IMG/VR virus record: IMGVR_UViG_3300017740_002507
Location: 1 to 56,338 of that record
Reading direction: 5' to 3' (one strand)
Origin: a virus
DNA length: 56,338 nt
The first letter of the stretch is position 1, and each line of letters opens with the position of its first letter. Of this stretch, positions 22,238-33,265 are shown piece after piece. The position numbers and the translations under genes are program-made. The notes beneath the pieces are model-generated. The model made no database searches and was not told the DNA's origin. It saw only the letters and a program-made list of their open reading frames with translations.

Positions 22238-24754
22238 TTGTATCAAAACATTTATTATCAACGAGAAAGAAATTTAATCCATCTTTGGGATGACCAAAGA
22301 GGATATTCTGCATTTCCATATACAAGATATGCATATGAGAAAGTTCAGAGAGGTGAGTATAAATCTATTTATGGAGATACCTTAACTAAAGTTTATAAGT
22401 TTAAGAAGGATGACCCTGATTTATTTGAATCAGATGTACCTGAAACTACTAGAGCTTTAGTTGATTTATATTCAGATTCAGATGATGCATCAACAGGTCA
22501 TGTTATTCTTACATATGATATTGAGTGTGAGATGTTAAGTGGATTACCAAATCCCGAAGAAGCTAAAAACGAGTTAACTTCAATTGCACTTCATGATTCA
22601 GCAACAAACCAATATTGGGTATTAGTTGTTGATAAGGAAGGTGGTATGAAAGAAAAAACTACTGATAAATGTATTGTTCTTCCATTTCAAGATGAACGAG
22701 ATATGTTAATGAAGTATTTGGAATTATATGAAATGATTAATCCATCAATCGTTACAGGTTGGAATATTGATTATTTCGATACACCAATGTTATATAATAG
22801 AATCAAAAGATTATTAGGTGAGAAACAAGCAAACAGATTATCACCAATCGGACAATGTTTTTGGTCACCTTATCGTAAAAGATATTTTATGGCAGGTGTA
22901 TCTTATTTAGATTACATTTCACTTTACAAGATTTATAACTATGGTGAACTTCCAAACTATCGATTAGATACTGTTGCTAAAATAGAATTAGGTAGAGGTA
23001 AGATTGAATACCAAGGTAACTTAGACCAGTTATTCAGAGATGATATTGAAAAGTTCATTGAGTATAACTTAGTGGATGTTGAACTTGTTGTAGATTTTGA
23101 TAAGAAACTTCAGTTCATTGATTTATGTAGAGGTATCTGTCATGCTGGTCATGTACCATATGAAGATTTTGTTTATTCATCAAAGTATCTTGAGGGTGCT
23201 ATGTTGACTTATCTAAGAAGAAGAAACTTAGTTGCACCAAACAAACCAGCGGATAGACAAGAAAGAATGCAGGCTATTAGAGATAATAACCAAGAGAAGT
23301 TTATCGGAGCTTATGTAAAAGCACCAATCGTTGGTAAGTATGAATGGATTTATGATTTGGATTTAACATCACTATATCCTTCTATTATTATGACTGTAAA
23401 CATTTCACCTGAAACTAAGATTGGTAAGATTCAAGATTGGGATGCAAATAAATTTGTAAAGGGAGAAGTTGATACTTATTATATCGGAGAAGATTCGATA
23501 TCAAAAGAAAACTTAAAAGAATATTTAGAACAATCTAAATTCGCAATTGCATCTAATGGTGTACTTTATAGAACAGATACAGTTGGTTGTATACCTGGTA
23601 TCCTTGACTTGTGGTTTCAAAAACGAGTTGAATATAAAGATGAGATGAAAAAATATGGAAAAGCAGGAAACAAAGAAAAATATGCCTTCTATCACAAACG
23701 TCAGTTGGTTCAGAAGATTTTACTTAACTCTTTATATGGTGTTCTTGGTCTTCCTGCCTTTAGGTTCTATGATGTTGATAATGCTACCGCTGTTACCACA
23801 ACAGGACAAACAGTTATTAAATCAACTGCTGATATGGCTAACATCAAGTACAATAAGGAACTTGGTAATCCTGATTTGGATTCTAACATATACATTGATA
23901 CTGATTCTGTATTCTTCTCAGCAGTTCCTTTGATGGATAAACGAATTCCTAATTGGAAGGAACAAGACCAAGATACAATTGCTGGTTATGTAAATGATAT
24001 TGCAGAAGAGATGCAAGATTACCTCAATGATTTCTATGATATCTTATCTAAGAAGATTTTTAATGTAGATGTTGATAAACATAGATTAGAGATTAAGAAA
24101 GAGTATGTTGCAAAAGCAGGATTGTGGGTAGCAAAGAAACGATATGCACAATGGATTATATCAGATAATGGTGTACCTTGCGATAAATTAGATGTAAAAG
24201 GATTAGATGTTAAACGTTCATCATTTCCAAAAGCATTCCAAGAATGTATGGGTACTGTTCTTATTGATATTCTAAAGGGTAAAACAGAAGAAGAAATTTC
24301 AGATTATGTTTTAGATTTCAAAAAGAATATGGTAAACAGACCAACATCTGAGATTGCAAAGAACTCAGCAGTAAAGAATCTTAAGAAGTATATGCCGAAA
24401 GGTAAGAGAGAAAGATTCTCAATGATGAAAGGAACACCTGCTCATGTTAAGGCATCTATTTTATATAATGATTGTTTAAAACATTTCAAAGCTCCTTTCA
24501 AATATGAACCACTAAAAAATGGTGATAAGGTAAAATGGGTATATCTTAAAGATAATCCATTAGGAATTGATGGATTAGCATTTACAGGTTATAATGACCC
24601 ACCAGAGATAGAAGATTTTTTAGCTACTTACATTGACCACAATAAAATCTTTGAAAGAGAATTAGGACATAAACTTCAAGTTTTCTATGATGCGATTGGT
24701 TGGGGTGAAGTAATTAGTGAACAAAGAACTGCTGAAAAGTTCTTTAACTTTTAA
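22238..24754 (+). CDS. 43: DNA polymerase family B, gp43-like
   Basis: An 838-residue replicative polymerase, slightly shorter than T4 gp43 (898), uninterrupted. Exonuclease motifs: ExoI TYDIECE (D94, E96), ExoII GWNIDYFDTP, ExoIII YNLVDVELVVDFD. Polymerase motifs: A DLDLTSLYPSII near 374, B ILLNSLYGVLG near 497, C YIDTDSVFF near 552. The only in-frame start near the promoter is TTG 22238, 25 bases after the TATATTTG box, and the protein already looks gp43-like from there. It works with the gp45 clamp (26902), the gp44/62 loader and the gp41 helicase. Confidence 0.95.
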   Translation: MYQNIYYQRERNLIHLWDDQRGYSAFPYTRYAYEKVQRGEYKSIYGDTLTKVYKFKKDDPDLFESDVPETTRALVDLYSDSDDASTGHVILTYDIECEMLSGLPNPEEAKNELTSIALHDSATNQYWVLVVDKEGGMKEKTTDKCIVLPFQDERDMLMKYLELYEMINPSIVTGWNIDYFDTPMLYNRIKRLLGEKQANRLSPIGQCFWSPYRKRYFMAGVSYLDYISLYKIYNYGELPNYRLDTVAKIELGRGKIEYQGNLDQLFRDDIEKFIEYNLVDVELVVDFDKKLQFIDLCRGICHAGHVPYEDFVYSSKYLEGAMLTYLRRRNLVAPNKPADRQERMQAIRDNNQEKFIGAYVKAPIVGKYEWIYDLDLTSLYPSIIMTVNISPETKIGKIQDWDANKFVKGEVDTYYIGEDSISKENLKEYLEQSKFAIASNGVLYRTDTVGCIPGILDLWFQKRVEYKDEMKKYGKAGNKEKYAFYHKRQLVQKILLNSLYGVLGLPAFRFYDVDNATAVTTTGQTVIKSTADMANIKYNKELGNPDLDSNIYIDTDSVFFSAVPLMDKRIPNWKEQDQDTIAGYVNDIAEEMQDYLNDFYDILSKKIFNVDVDKHRLEIKKEYVAKAGLWVAKKRYAQWIISDNGVPCDKLDVKGLDVKRSSFPKAFQECMGTVLIDILKGKTEEEISDYVLDFKKNMVNRPTSEIAKNSAVKNLKKYMPKGKRERFSMMKGTPAHVKASILYNDCLKHFKAPFKYEPLKNGDKVKWVYLKDNPLGIDGLAFTGYNDPPEIEDFLATYIDHNKIFERELGHKLQVFYDAIGWGEVISEQRTAEKFFNF

Positions 24755-24755
24755 A

Positions 24756-24787
24756 CTGACAATATGTCAGTATAATACCAAATGGTA
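24756..24787 (+). promoter_or_regulatory. Two adjacent dyads after gp43
   Basis: CTGACA-ATA-TGTCAG (24756-24770) and TACCAAATGGTA (24776-24787) follow the gp43 stop in close succession. They are AT-poor islands in this region, but neither is followed by a T-run, so they do not look like intrinsic terminators. They may be operators or leader hairpins for the gene at 24823. Confidence 0.4.
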
Positions 24788-24822
24788 CAAAAATTGAAAT
24801 TAATAAATTAAATATAAAACAA

Positions 24823-25188
24823 ATGAGTGAAAAAATTTATGTAAGAAAGTGTGAAAGATACACACTATGGGAAGCAACAAAACCAATTGAGGTTGATGTT
24901 GAAAAATTAAGAAAGTGTGAACCACCATATGAAGGTAACACACCAGAAGAACTTTTAGATTATCTTGGAGATAATGTTTGGTGTAACGAAGAATTCTATT
25001 CTAATGAAACTAATATGGAAGTTTATGGTGAAGATGAAGTATATGATTTATCTATGGAAGAAGCATATGAAATGGAAGTATATTCAGATTCAAGAAATAA
25101 AGGATGTGAAGATTGGATAGATGTTGGAGTACCAAACGAAGAATACACTAAGTATGGTGGATTTGAAGTAAAAGCAACAAATGTATAA
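24823..25188 (+). CDS. Acidic protein of unknown function upstream of GroEL
   Basis: A 121-residue, strongly acidic protein with six cysteines (for example KCER, RKCEPP, WCNEE, KGCEDW). It has no signal peptide and no family that I recognise. It ends 15 bases before groEL, so the two are co-transcribed. The acidic, Tyr/Glu-rich composition resembles small phage inhibitor or mimic proteins, but that is only an impression. Confidence 0.7.
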   Translation: MSEKIYVRKCERYTLWEATKPIEVDVEKLRKCEPPYEGNTPEELLDYLGDNVWCNEEFYSNETNMEVYGEDEVYDLSMEEAYEMEVYSDSRNKGCEDWIDVGVPNEEYTKYGGFEVKATNV

Positions 25189-25191
25189 TAA

Positions 25192-26820
<1,629 letters not shown>

Positions 26821-26837
26821 AATAAATACGAAAAAGC

Positions 26838-26875
26838 TTGGTGGTTTCAAATAAATTTCGTATATTTGTACAAAT
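26838..26875 (+). promoter_or_regulatory. Bacteroidota-type promoter for gp45 with dyad
   Basis: TTGG at 26838 and TATATTTG at 26861-26868, with 20 bases between. The spacer ends TCAAATAAATTTCG, the fullest version of the shared spacer text. A dyad ATTTGTACAAAT (no centre gap) is at 26864-26875. Confidence 0.85.
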
Positions 26876-26901
26876 ATAAATTATAATTAAGTAAATAAAC
26901 A

Positions 26902-27618
26902 ATGGAAAAACAGTCATTAAATAGGTTTGTATCAAAATACAACCTTGCAGGTTTAGTAGAATCTGTAAAATGGGAATCAAAAGATGGTTCACTATCTACT
27001 AATTTCATTTCAGATGATAAATCGGTTCTAGGAACAGTATCAATGAGTGAATTCGAAGGTTCAAATTCTGAGTTTGGTTTATATGATACAACTAAACTTA
27101 CAAAAATGTTATCAGTTCTTGGTAACGATGTAGATTTCTCAATCAATGATATTGATGGGAAACCAGTATCTTTAAAATTCAAAGATGGTTCAACAAATGT
27201 AAATTATATGTTAGCAGATTTATCTGTTATCCCTAATGTACCAGATTTGAAACAATTACCTGATTTCAATGTAGAAATTAAATTAGATTCAAACTTTATA
27301 AACAAGTTTATCAAAGCAAAAGGTGCTTTACAAGATGAGAATAACTTTACATTTACTTGTAAAGAAGGTTCTGGCCAGATTATCTTAGGATATTCTAATA
27401 TCAATACAAATAGAATTAACATCGATGTTGAATGTACTTGTACAACTGATAAAGTAGACCCAATTTCTTTCTCAGCTACATACTTAAAAGAGATACTAGT
27501 TGCAAACAAAGAAGCAACAGATGCTACCTTAAAGATTTCATCACAAGGATTGGCACATATTTCTTTTTCAATCGATAACTACGAATCAAATTATTATCTT
27601 GTAGAAATTCAATCTTAA
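26902..27618 (+). CDS. 45: Sliding clamp, gp45-like
   Basis: A 238-residue protein, close to T4 gp45 (228). It has a two-domain clamp layout with repeated beta-alpha-beta units (VKWESKDGSLSTNFISDD, GLYDTTKLTKMLSVLGNDVDFSI, FIKAKGALQDENNFTF, FSATYLKEILVANKEAT) and ends with the strand YYLVEIQS. It tethers gp43 to DNA, is loaded by gp44/62, and in T4 also activates late transcription. It is translationally coupled to methyltransferase 2 (TAATG at 27616-27620). Confidence 0.88.
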   Translation: MEKQSLNRFVSKYNLAGLVESVKWESKDGSLSTNFISDDKSVLGTVSMSEFEGSNSEFGLYDTTKLTKMLSVLGNDVDFSINDIDGKPVSLKFKDGSTNVNYMLADLSVIPNVPDLKQLPDFNVEIKLDSNFINKFIKAKGALQDENNFTFTCKEGSGQIILGYSNINTNRINIDVECTCTTDKVDPISFSATYLKEILVANKEATDATLKISSQGLAHISFSIDNYESNYYLVEIQS

Positions 27619-29255
27619 TGAGTAACAAACACTTTTACGAAAGAAGTAAGTTTTCCGAGTTTAGTTCCAATACTACTTATCATCAGTTGTTAGAAATGAC
27701 TGATGATGAGTTTGTGGTATGGGCTCGTTTACTTCGTAAAGAAGTTACTGAACAATGGGATGAACGAGGTACTCCACCAGTAATTGGTAGAGATGAAGAT
27801 GGTATTATTGAAAAGTTCAAGAAACTTAAATCTAACCCAGCAGATTATTGGGAAAAGGATTTAAGTGGTGATGATGAATCATTGGGTATCATTAAAAACT
27901 TTAATAAAGATGCATCAGTTGTAAATCAGTTTTTTCCTACAATGTTAAAAACTAAGATTTCAATTGGTAAATCTGCTGATAATGGTTTATCTATTTATGA
28001 CCATTTCTCAGACTCAACGATGGAAGATAAGTTTGTTCATATAATGAAACGAGCAGTAAAGAGAGATTCTATGTATTCTTGGTCTCGTTCTGTTGTAGAT
28101 AAAAAAGATGAGAATCCTTTTTGGAATGGACAAGGTGCTATTGATTTTATAAAAGATGTTTACAATGGTAAAGTATTCAAAGGAAAATATAAAGATTTAG
28201 CTATTTGGATTTCAAAAGTAAATACAAGAACTCTTGAAAATTATGGTACTTTTAACGAAGAGTATATTGGTACTAAAAATCTTTATCTAAAAGCTGAACA
28301 AGTTCAACAACTAAAAGATGATGGTTTCTTAACAGATACTCAATTATCTAATATAGATAGAATTGAATCTTCATGGACATCTGAAGCAGGTACAACACAA
28401 AACTATGCATATCAAATACGTTGGTATGAAAAAGATTCAGGTATCTTTCCAAAGATATTACAAGTATTTAGATTAAGTTGTGGACAACCAGCTGTAAACT
28501 TCCCTGCACTAACTGCAAAGTGGATTTATGAAAACTATACTAATCATATCGATACAGATGAACCATTACATATTTATGATTCATCAAGTGGTTGGGGTGG
28601 TAGAATCTTAGGAGCAATGAGTTCTCGTAAGAAAATCCATTACGTTGGTACAGACCCTAATCCTGATAACTTCTTAGATGAAGAAGGTATTTCTCGTTAT
28701 GAGTACATGGCTAAGTTTTATAATGATAATTGTGTAGATAATTATTCAGATAAACTTACATCATTCTTTGATGTAGAAAAGCAAGGTAACACTTATGAGT
28801 TATTTCAAGATGGTTCGGAGTTAATTAAAAACAATCCAAAGTTCCAAAAGTATAAAGGTAAATTAGATATTTCATTTACTTCACCTCCTTACTTTAATAG
28901 AGAACAATATTCACAAGATGAGAACCAATCGTTCAAAGCTTATGGTGAGTATGAAGATTGGAGAGATAACTTCTTAAAACCTACTTTAACAACAATTTAT
29001 GAATATCTTAAAAACGATAGGTATATCCTATGGAATATTGCAGATATTAAGATTGGTGAAAGTACCTACTATCCATTGGAACAAGATTCAATTGATATCT
29101 TAAATGAATTAGGATGTGAATATAAAGGAAAACTTAAAATGTTAATGACACGAATGGTTGGATTAGACCCTTCTAAGAGTGGAATTAAGAATGCAGTTCA
29201 GTACGATGGAAAGGCATATAAATTTGAACCAATATTCGTTTTTTACAAACCTTAA
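27618..29255 (+). CDS. DNA methyltransferase 2 (SPPY class)
   Basis: A 545-residue protein. PLHIYDSSSGWGGRILGAM near 315-333 is AdoMet motif I, followed by VGTDPNP. DISFTSPPYFNREQYSQDE near 417-435 is the catalytic motif IV (S-P-P-Y), then YEYLKNDRYILWNIADIKIG. The order I then IV and the flanking text match methyltransferase 1 at 20951, so the two are paralogues with different N-terminal parts (about 300 residues here). It is coupled to gp45 by a one-base stop/start overlap, which suggests modification of newly made DNA. Confidence 0.85.
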   Translation: MSNKHFYERSKFSEFSSNTTYHQLLEMTDDEFVVWARLLRKEVTEQWDERGTPPVIGRDEDGIIEKFKKLKSNPADYWEKDLSGDDESLGIIKNFNKDASVVNQFFPTMLKTKISIGKSADNGLSIYDHFSDSTMEDKFVHIMKRAVKRDSMYSWSRSVVDKKDENPFWNGQGAIDFIKDVYNGKVFKGKYKDLAIWISKVNTRTLENYGTFNEEYIGTKNLYLKAEQVQQLKDDGFLTDTQLSNIDRIESSWTSEAGTTQNYAYQIRWYEKDSGIFPKILQVFRLSCGQPAVNFPALTAKWIYENYTNHIDTDEPLHIYDSSSGWGGRILGAMSSRKKIHYVGTDPNPDNFLDEEGISRYEYMAKFYNDNCVDNYSDKLTSFFDVEKQGNTYELFQDGSELIKNNPKFQKYKGKLDISFTSPPYFNREQYSQDENQSFKAYGEYEDWRDNFLKPTLTTIYEYLKNDRYILWNIADIKIGESTYYPLEQDSIDILNELGCEYKGKLKMLMTRMVGLDPSKSGIKNAVQYDGKAYKFEPIFVFYKP

Positions 29256-29264
29256 ATACTTATA
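29252..29264 (+). promoter_or_regulatory. Late-type promoter box variant (AAATACTTATA)
   Basis: TTAAATACTTATA overlaps the stop of methyltransferase 2 and precedes the small gene at 29270. AATACTTATA recurs before 55201. It is a relaxed form of the TTAATATTTATA box. Confidence 0.35.
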
Positions 29265-29269
29265 CAAAG

Positions 29270-29392
29270 ATGAGTGAAACTTATAATATAAATTTTACGA
29301 ATTACGAAGATAATCCATATTTTTTAAATACTACTGTAACCACAGATAGTATAACCTTCTATTCAACAAATACGAATCAAAGTAATAGTTAA
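29270..29392 (+). CDS. 40-residue peptide of unknown function
   Basis: ATG 29270 to TAA 29390-29392 gives MSETYNINFTNYEDNPYFLN... (40 residues, polar, rich in Thr, Asn and Tyr, with no hydrophobic segment). The TAA shares a base with the ATG of the IMPDH-like gene (TAATG), so it is coupled to it. The tight fit supports a real small gene. There is no motif. Confidence 0.5.
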   Translation: MSETYNINFTNYEDNPYFLNTTVTTDSITFYSTNTNQSNS

Positions 29393-30462
29393 TGAAAAAC
29401 TATCTAACATACGATGATATTCAGTTAGTACCACAATACTCAGAAATTCCCTCTCGTACTCAAATAAATTTAAAAACACTCGTATCACGAAGATACGGTA
29501 TTCTAAATCCAATTGTAGCATCTCCGATGGATACAGTTTGTGAATTAGAAATGGCATATAAAATATTTTTACTCGGTGGAGTTGGTTGTATCCATCGATT
29601 TAATACAATACAAGAACAATCAAAAATAATCAAAGAACTATATCACAGAATTTATTCCGAAGAATGGGGAAACCAATTTGAATCATGGGGAGTCATGGTT
29701 GATAATTGGCATTCAGAAATTCCTCATATACCAATTATGGCATCTATTGGAGTAAGTGAAAGTGATAAAGATAGAGCTAAATCTTTAGTAGATAGTGGTT
29801 GTAACATTATCGTTATTGATGTAGCTCATGGCCATCACAAAAACGTTGAAAAAATGTTGATGTGGTGTAAAAATAACCTTGATGATAAGGTGGATATAAT
29901 CGCTGGAAATATCGCTACAAAAGAGGCGGCTCAAGAATTAGAATCTTGGGGTGCTGATGGATTAAGAGTCGGTATCGGTGGAGGTTCACTTTGTACTACG
30001 AGAGTTAAGACAGGATTCGGTGTACCGAATGTAAGTTGTTTGGAAGATATAATATCTGTTGCGAAAACACCCGTTATGGCTGATGGAGGTATTCGTTCAA
30101 GTGGTGATATATCAAAAGCTCTAGCAATTGGAGCGAGTTCTGTTATGTTGGGTTCATTAATCGCTGGTACTGATGAAGCACCAGGTCAGATTGTTGAAAC
30201 TCAAAAAGGTCTTTATAAGAGATATAGAGGTTCTGCATCGTTAGAAACGAAAGTAACACATGGTCAACAGACCAGAAACGTAGAAGGTGAATCTACAACC
30301 ATTCCCTACAAGGGCGGAGTTAAGTTCATAGTGAATGGGTTAATTGATGGAGTGAAATCTGCACTATCTTATGGTGGCGCTAAAGATTTGGAAGATTTTA
30401 ATCCACCATATGTCAAAGTTACTAATTCAGGTATTAACGAAGCTAAACCACATTTATTATAA
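29392..30462 (+). CDS. IMP dehydrogenase / GMP reductase-family enzyme without CBS domains
   Basis: A 356-residue (beta/alpha)8 barrel: LTYDDIQLVPQYSEIPSR at the start, SPMDTV near 43-48, and GADGLRVGIGGGSLCTTR near 186-203 with the catalytic cysteine and phosphate loop. VMADGGIRSSGDISKALAIGASSVMLG is the phosphate site, and the end is VKVTNSGINEAKP. The CBS regulatory pair that normally interrupts IMPDH is absent. The C-terminus resembles IMPDH (VRIT-x-A-G-x-x-E-S-H-P) more than GMP reductase, but I cannot settle which reaction it does. Either way it controls the guanine nucleotide supply. Confidence 0.85.
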   Translation: MKNYLTYDDIQLVPQYSEIPSRTQINLKTLVSRRYGILNPIVASPMDTVCELEMAYKIFLLGGVGCIHRFNTIQEQSKIIKELYHRIYSEEWGNQFESWGVMVDNWHSEIPHIPIMASIGVSESDKDRAKSLVDSGCNIIVIDVAHGHHKNVEKMLMWCKNNLDDKVDIIAGNIATKEAAQELESWGADGLRVGIGGGSLCTTRVKTGFGVPNVSCLEDIISVAKTPVMADGGIRSSGDISKALAIGASSVMLGSLIAGTDEAPGQIVETQKGLYKRYRGSASLETKVTHGQQTRNVEGESTTIPYKGGVKFIVNGLIDGVKSALSYGGAKDLEDFNPPYVKVTNSGINEAKPHLL

Positions 30463-30505
30463 AGATTAGGTTACAATTAAATTAAATTAACAAAAATTAA
30501 TTATT

Positions 30506-33217
30506 ATGAGAAAACTATTATTAGTTGGATTGATGCTCTTAACGAGTATCACTACTTTTGCACAAGTTAGTGGGAAAGTATTAGACATCGAAACTAATGA
30601 CCCTCTACCAGGAGCAACCATCATCGTTCAAGGAACGGCGGATGGAGTTGTAACTGGTTTTGATGGTACATTTGAACTCGATGTTAAAAACGGAGAAGAA
30701 TTGATTATCTCCTATCTAGGGTATGAAACTGCATTTGTTGTTTCTACTGTGGATGATTTTATGGAAATCTACTTAGAACCAGACCTAAATCAATTAGGTG
30801 AGGTTGTAGTAACTTCTGGTGTAATTGATATTGCGAAGGTGAGAGAAACACCTGTTGCTGTATCAACTATTTCACCTGCAGAAATTGCTTTAAAAGTAGG
30901 TAACCAAGAGTTTCCTGAAATCATGAATAAAACTCCTGGAGTTTACGCTACCAAACAAGGTGGTGGTTATGGTGATTCAAGAATCTCTTTAAGAGGATTT
31001 GACCAAAGAAACACTTCTTTCCTTATTAATGGGCAACCAGTTAATGATATGGAAAACGGATGGGTTTATTGGTCTAACTGGCAAGGTTTAACTGATGTTG
31101 CAAGTGGTATCCAATTACAAAGAGGTCTTGGGGCTTCGAGATTAGCAGTACCATCAGTAGGTGGAACTGTATCAATCTTTACAAAAGCTGCAGAGGCTAA
31201 AAAAGGTTCATCGGTACAACAATCATTTGGTAATGATGGGTACTTTAAAACTACTGCTTCTGTATCAACAGGATTATCTGATAATGGATGGGCTACATCT
31301 GTGTTACTTTCTAAGTGGCAAGGTGATGGTTATATCTATAACACAAAAGGAGAAGGTTACACTTACTTCTTTGCGTTAGGATATGCACCTGAAGATTCAG
31401 ACCATTCTGTTAACTTTTCTTTCTTAGGTGCTGGACAATGGCATCACCAAAGAGATGTTTGGGTTTCTATTAGAGATTACCAAAACTTTGGTGAGGAAGG
31501 AATTGATAGAAGATGGAACTCCAATGGTGGTGTTTTAAATGGTGAAGAATTCTCAATGAGAAGAAACTTCTATAACAAACCATTAGCAACATTGAATTGG
31601 GATTGGGATATTTCTGATAACCTTAAACTAGCTACATCATTATATGGTTCAGCTGGTAGAGGTGGTGGAACAGGACCAAGAGGTAGAAATTACTACAACT
31701 CGGAAACTGATATCTTACCTTTCAGAAAAGACCTTACAGAACACTACTTAGAAAATGGTAGAGGTTCAAGAACTCCTGAAGGATTTATTGATTTTGATGC
31801 AGTTGTTGCATACAATCAAGCAAATACAGACCCTTATAGTGGTGATTTACCATTCGCTGGTCAGTTAATTGGTTCTAATGGATTCCAAGATGATGGTGTT
31901 AACAGAAGTGCACTTATTAGAAGAGCATCTATGAACTCTCATGACTGGGTTGGAGCAATCTCTAACTTAGAATATGAAAGTGGAAATTGGAAATACTCAG
32001 TAGGTATCGATTTAAGAAACTATACAGGTTATCATTACAGAGTAGTGAACAACCTTATGGGATTAGATGGATATTACTCAACAGGTAATAAAAACTCTGC
32101 TGGTCAAATTATCAATACTTTGGTGGAAGCAAATCCATTTAAAGGTACTGGTTTAAAAGGACCGAAAATTGATTATTACAATGTTGGTAAAGTTGGATGG
32201 CAAGGATTCAATGGTTTAGTTGAATATAACAATGAAAAAGTATCAGCTGTATTACAAGCAGGTACTTCTAATCAATCATTCCAAAGAATTGATTACTTTG
32301 ACCAACCAGGTAATCCAGAATCAGATACTAAGAATCAAGGTGGAGGTTATCTTAAAGGTGGTGCAAACTACAACATTGATGATAAACAAAACGTATTCTT
32401 TAATGCTGGTGTAATTTCAAGACAACCAAACTTCGGAGCAGTATTCCCTAACTATGGAAATACAATTTCTGAAGATTTACAAAATGAAGAAATTAAATCA
32501 TTCGAATTAGGATATGGTTTCATTGGTAATAACTTTAGAGTTAATGTTAATGCATATTCTACTATATGGGGTAATAGATTCGTTCAAAGAAGTTTATCTA
32601 ACCAACAAGGTGTAGATGGTTCAGCTCAATTTAAAGATATCGATGTTGTACACAATGGTATCGAAGTTGAATCTTCTTATAACCCAACAGATAAGTTGAG
32701 ATTAAAAGGTATGTTATCAATCGGTGATTGGAGATATACTAATGATTTCTCAGCAGAATTATTTGATGATAATCAACAATCAATCGGAACAGGTACATTG
32801 TACTTGAAAGATGCTAAAGTAGGAGATGCGGCTCAGTTCACATCTTATGTTGAAGCAGATTACGAAGTAATTCAAGGATTAAGAGTTGATTTGGGATATA
32901 GATTCGTTGATGGATTATATGCTGATTATTCAATCACAGATTCAGAATTTACTCAACCTGGTAACAAAGGAGCTTTAAAATTACCATCTTATGGATTGGC
33001 TGATTTAGGAGCAACTTACAGATTTGAGTTATTCGGTTCTGATGCTTCATTTAGAGTTAATGTAAACAACTTGTTTGATACTTACTATATTGCAGAATCA
33101 AACACTAATATTCATGCTGGAGATGCTTCAGAAACATGGAATGGTGTAGATACTAGAAACTCAGTATGGTTTGGATTTGGACGTACGTTCAATACTTCTC
33201 TAAAAGTAAGATTCTAA
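30506..33217 (+). CDS. TonB-dependent outer-membrane receptor (complete)
   Basis: A 903-residue protein. The signal peptide (1 to ~19) ends TTFAQ. A CarboxypepD-like carrier domain at ~20-95 (VSGKVLDIETNDPLPGATI...ISYLGYET) follows. Then come a TonB-box/linker zone (GEVVVTSG near 105), a plug at ~110-230 (PEIMNKTPGVY, SRISLRGFDQRNTSFLINGQP, GGTVSIFT), and a 22-strand-type barrel ending in aromatic-terminated strands, last FNTSLKVRF with the C-terminal Phe needed for BAM insertion. This is the standard Bacteroidota TBDT design and appears intact. Both flanks are phage genes. It would alter host uptake or mask the phage's own receptor. The substrate is not predictable. Confidence 0.93.
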   Translation: MRKLLLVGLMLLTSITTFAQVSGKVLDIETNDPLPGATIIVQGTADGVVTGFDGTFELDVKNGEELIISYLGYETAFVVSTVDDFMEIYLEPDLNQLGEVVVTSGVIDIAKVRETPVAVSTISPAEIALKVGNQEFPEIMNKTPGVYATKQGGGYGDSRISLRGFDQRNTSFLINGQPVNDMENGWVYWSNWQGLTDVASGIQLQRGLGASRLAVPSVGGTVSIFTKAAEAKKGSSVQQSFGNDGYFKTTASVSTGLSDNGWATSVLLSKWQGDGYIYNTKGEGYTYFFALGYAPEDSDHSVNFSFLGAGQWHHQRDVWVSIRDYQNFGEEGIDRRWNSNGGVLNGEEFSMRRNFYNKPLATLNWDWDISDNLKLATSLYGSAGRGGGTGPRGRNYYNSETDILPFRKDLTEHYLENGRGSRTPEGFIDFDAVVAYNQANTDPYSGDLPFAGQLIGSNGFQDDGVNRSALIRRASMNSHDWVGAISNLEYESGNWKYSVGIDLRNYTGYHYRVVNNLMGLDGYYSTGNKNSAGQIINTLVEANPFKGTGLKGPKIDYYNVGKVGWQGFNGLVEYNNEKVSAVLQAGTSNQSFQRIDYFDQPGNPESDTKNQGGGYLKGGANYNIDDKQNVFFNAGVISRQPNFGAVFPNYGNTISEDLQNEEIKSFELGYGFIGNNFRVNVNAYSTIWGNRFVQRSLSNQQGVDGSAQFKDIDVVHNGIEVESSYNPTDKLRLKGMLSIGDWRYTNDFSAELFDDNQQSIGTGTLYLKDAKVGDAAQFTSYVEADYEVIQGLRVDLGYRFVDGLYADYSITDSEFTQPGNKGALKLPSYGLADLGATYRFELFGSDASFRVNVNNLFDTYYIAESNTNIHAGDASETWNGVDTRNSVWFGFGRTFNTSLKVRF

Positions 33218-33229
33218 AACTTATAAAAT

Positions 33230-33257
33230 AAGGGGGGATTAATTTTCCCCCTTTTTT
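33230..33257 (+). terminator. Strong intrinsic terminator after the TonB receptor
   Basis: Stem AAGGGGG (33230-33236) with CCCCCTT (33247-33253), possibly extended inward by G-T and A-T pairs, loop about 6, and a run of six T ending at 33257. It is the clearest terminator in the window. It lies 8 bases before the next ATG, so the next gene would be reached only by read-through. Confidence 0.88.
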
Positions 33258-33265
33258 ATTATCAT

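Noticed and set aside
30506-33217. TonB receptor as host contamination or assembly chimaera
   Set aside because: Same strand, same base composition style and short gaps to phage-type genes on both sides. I cannot exclude a chimaera without reads, but nothing in the sequence suggests a join.
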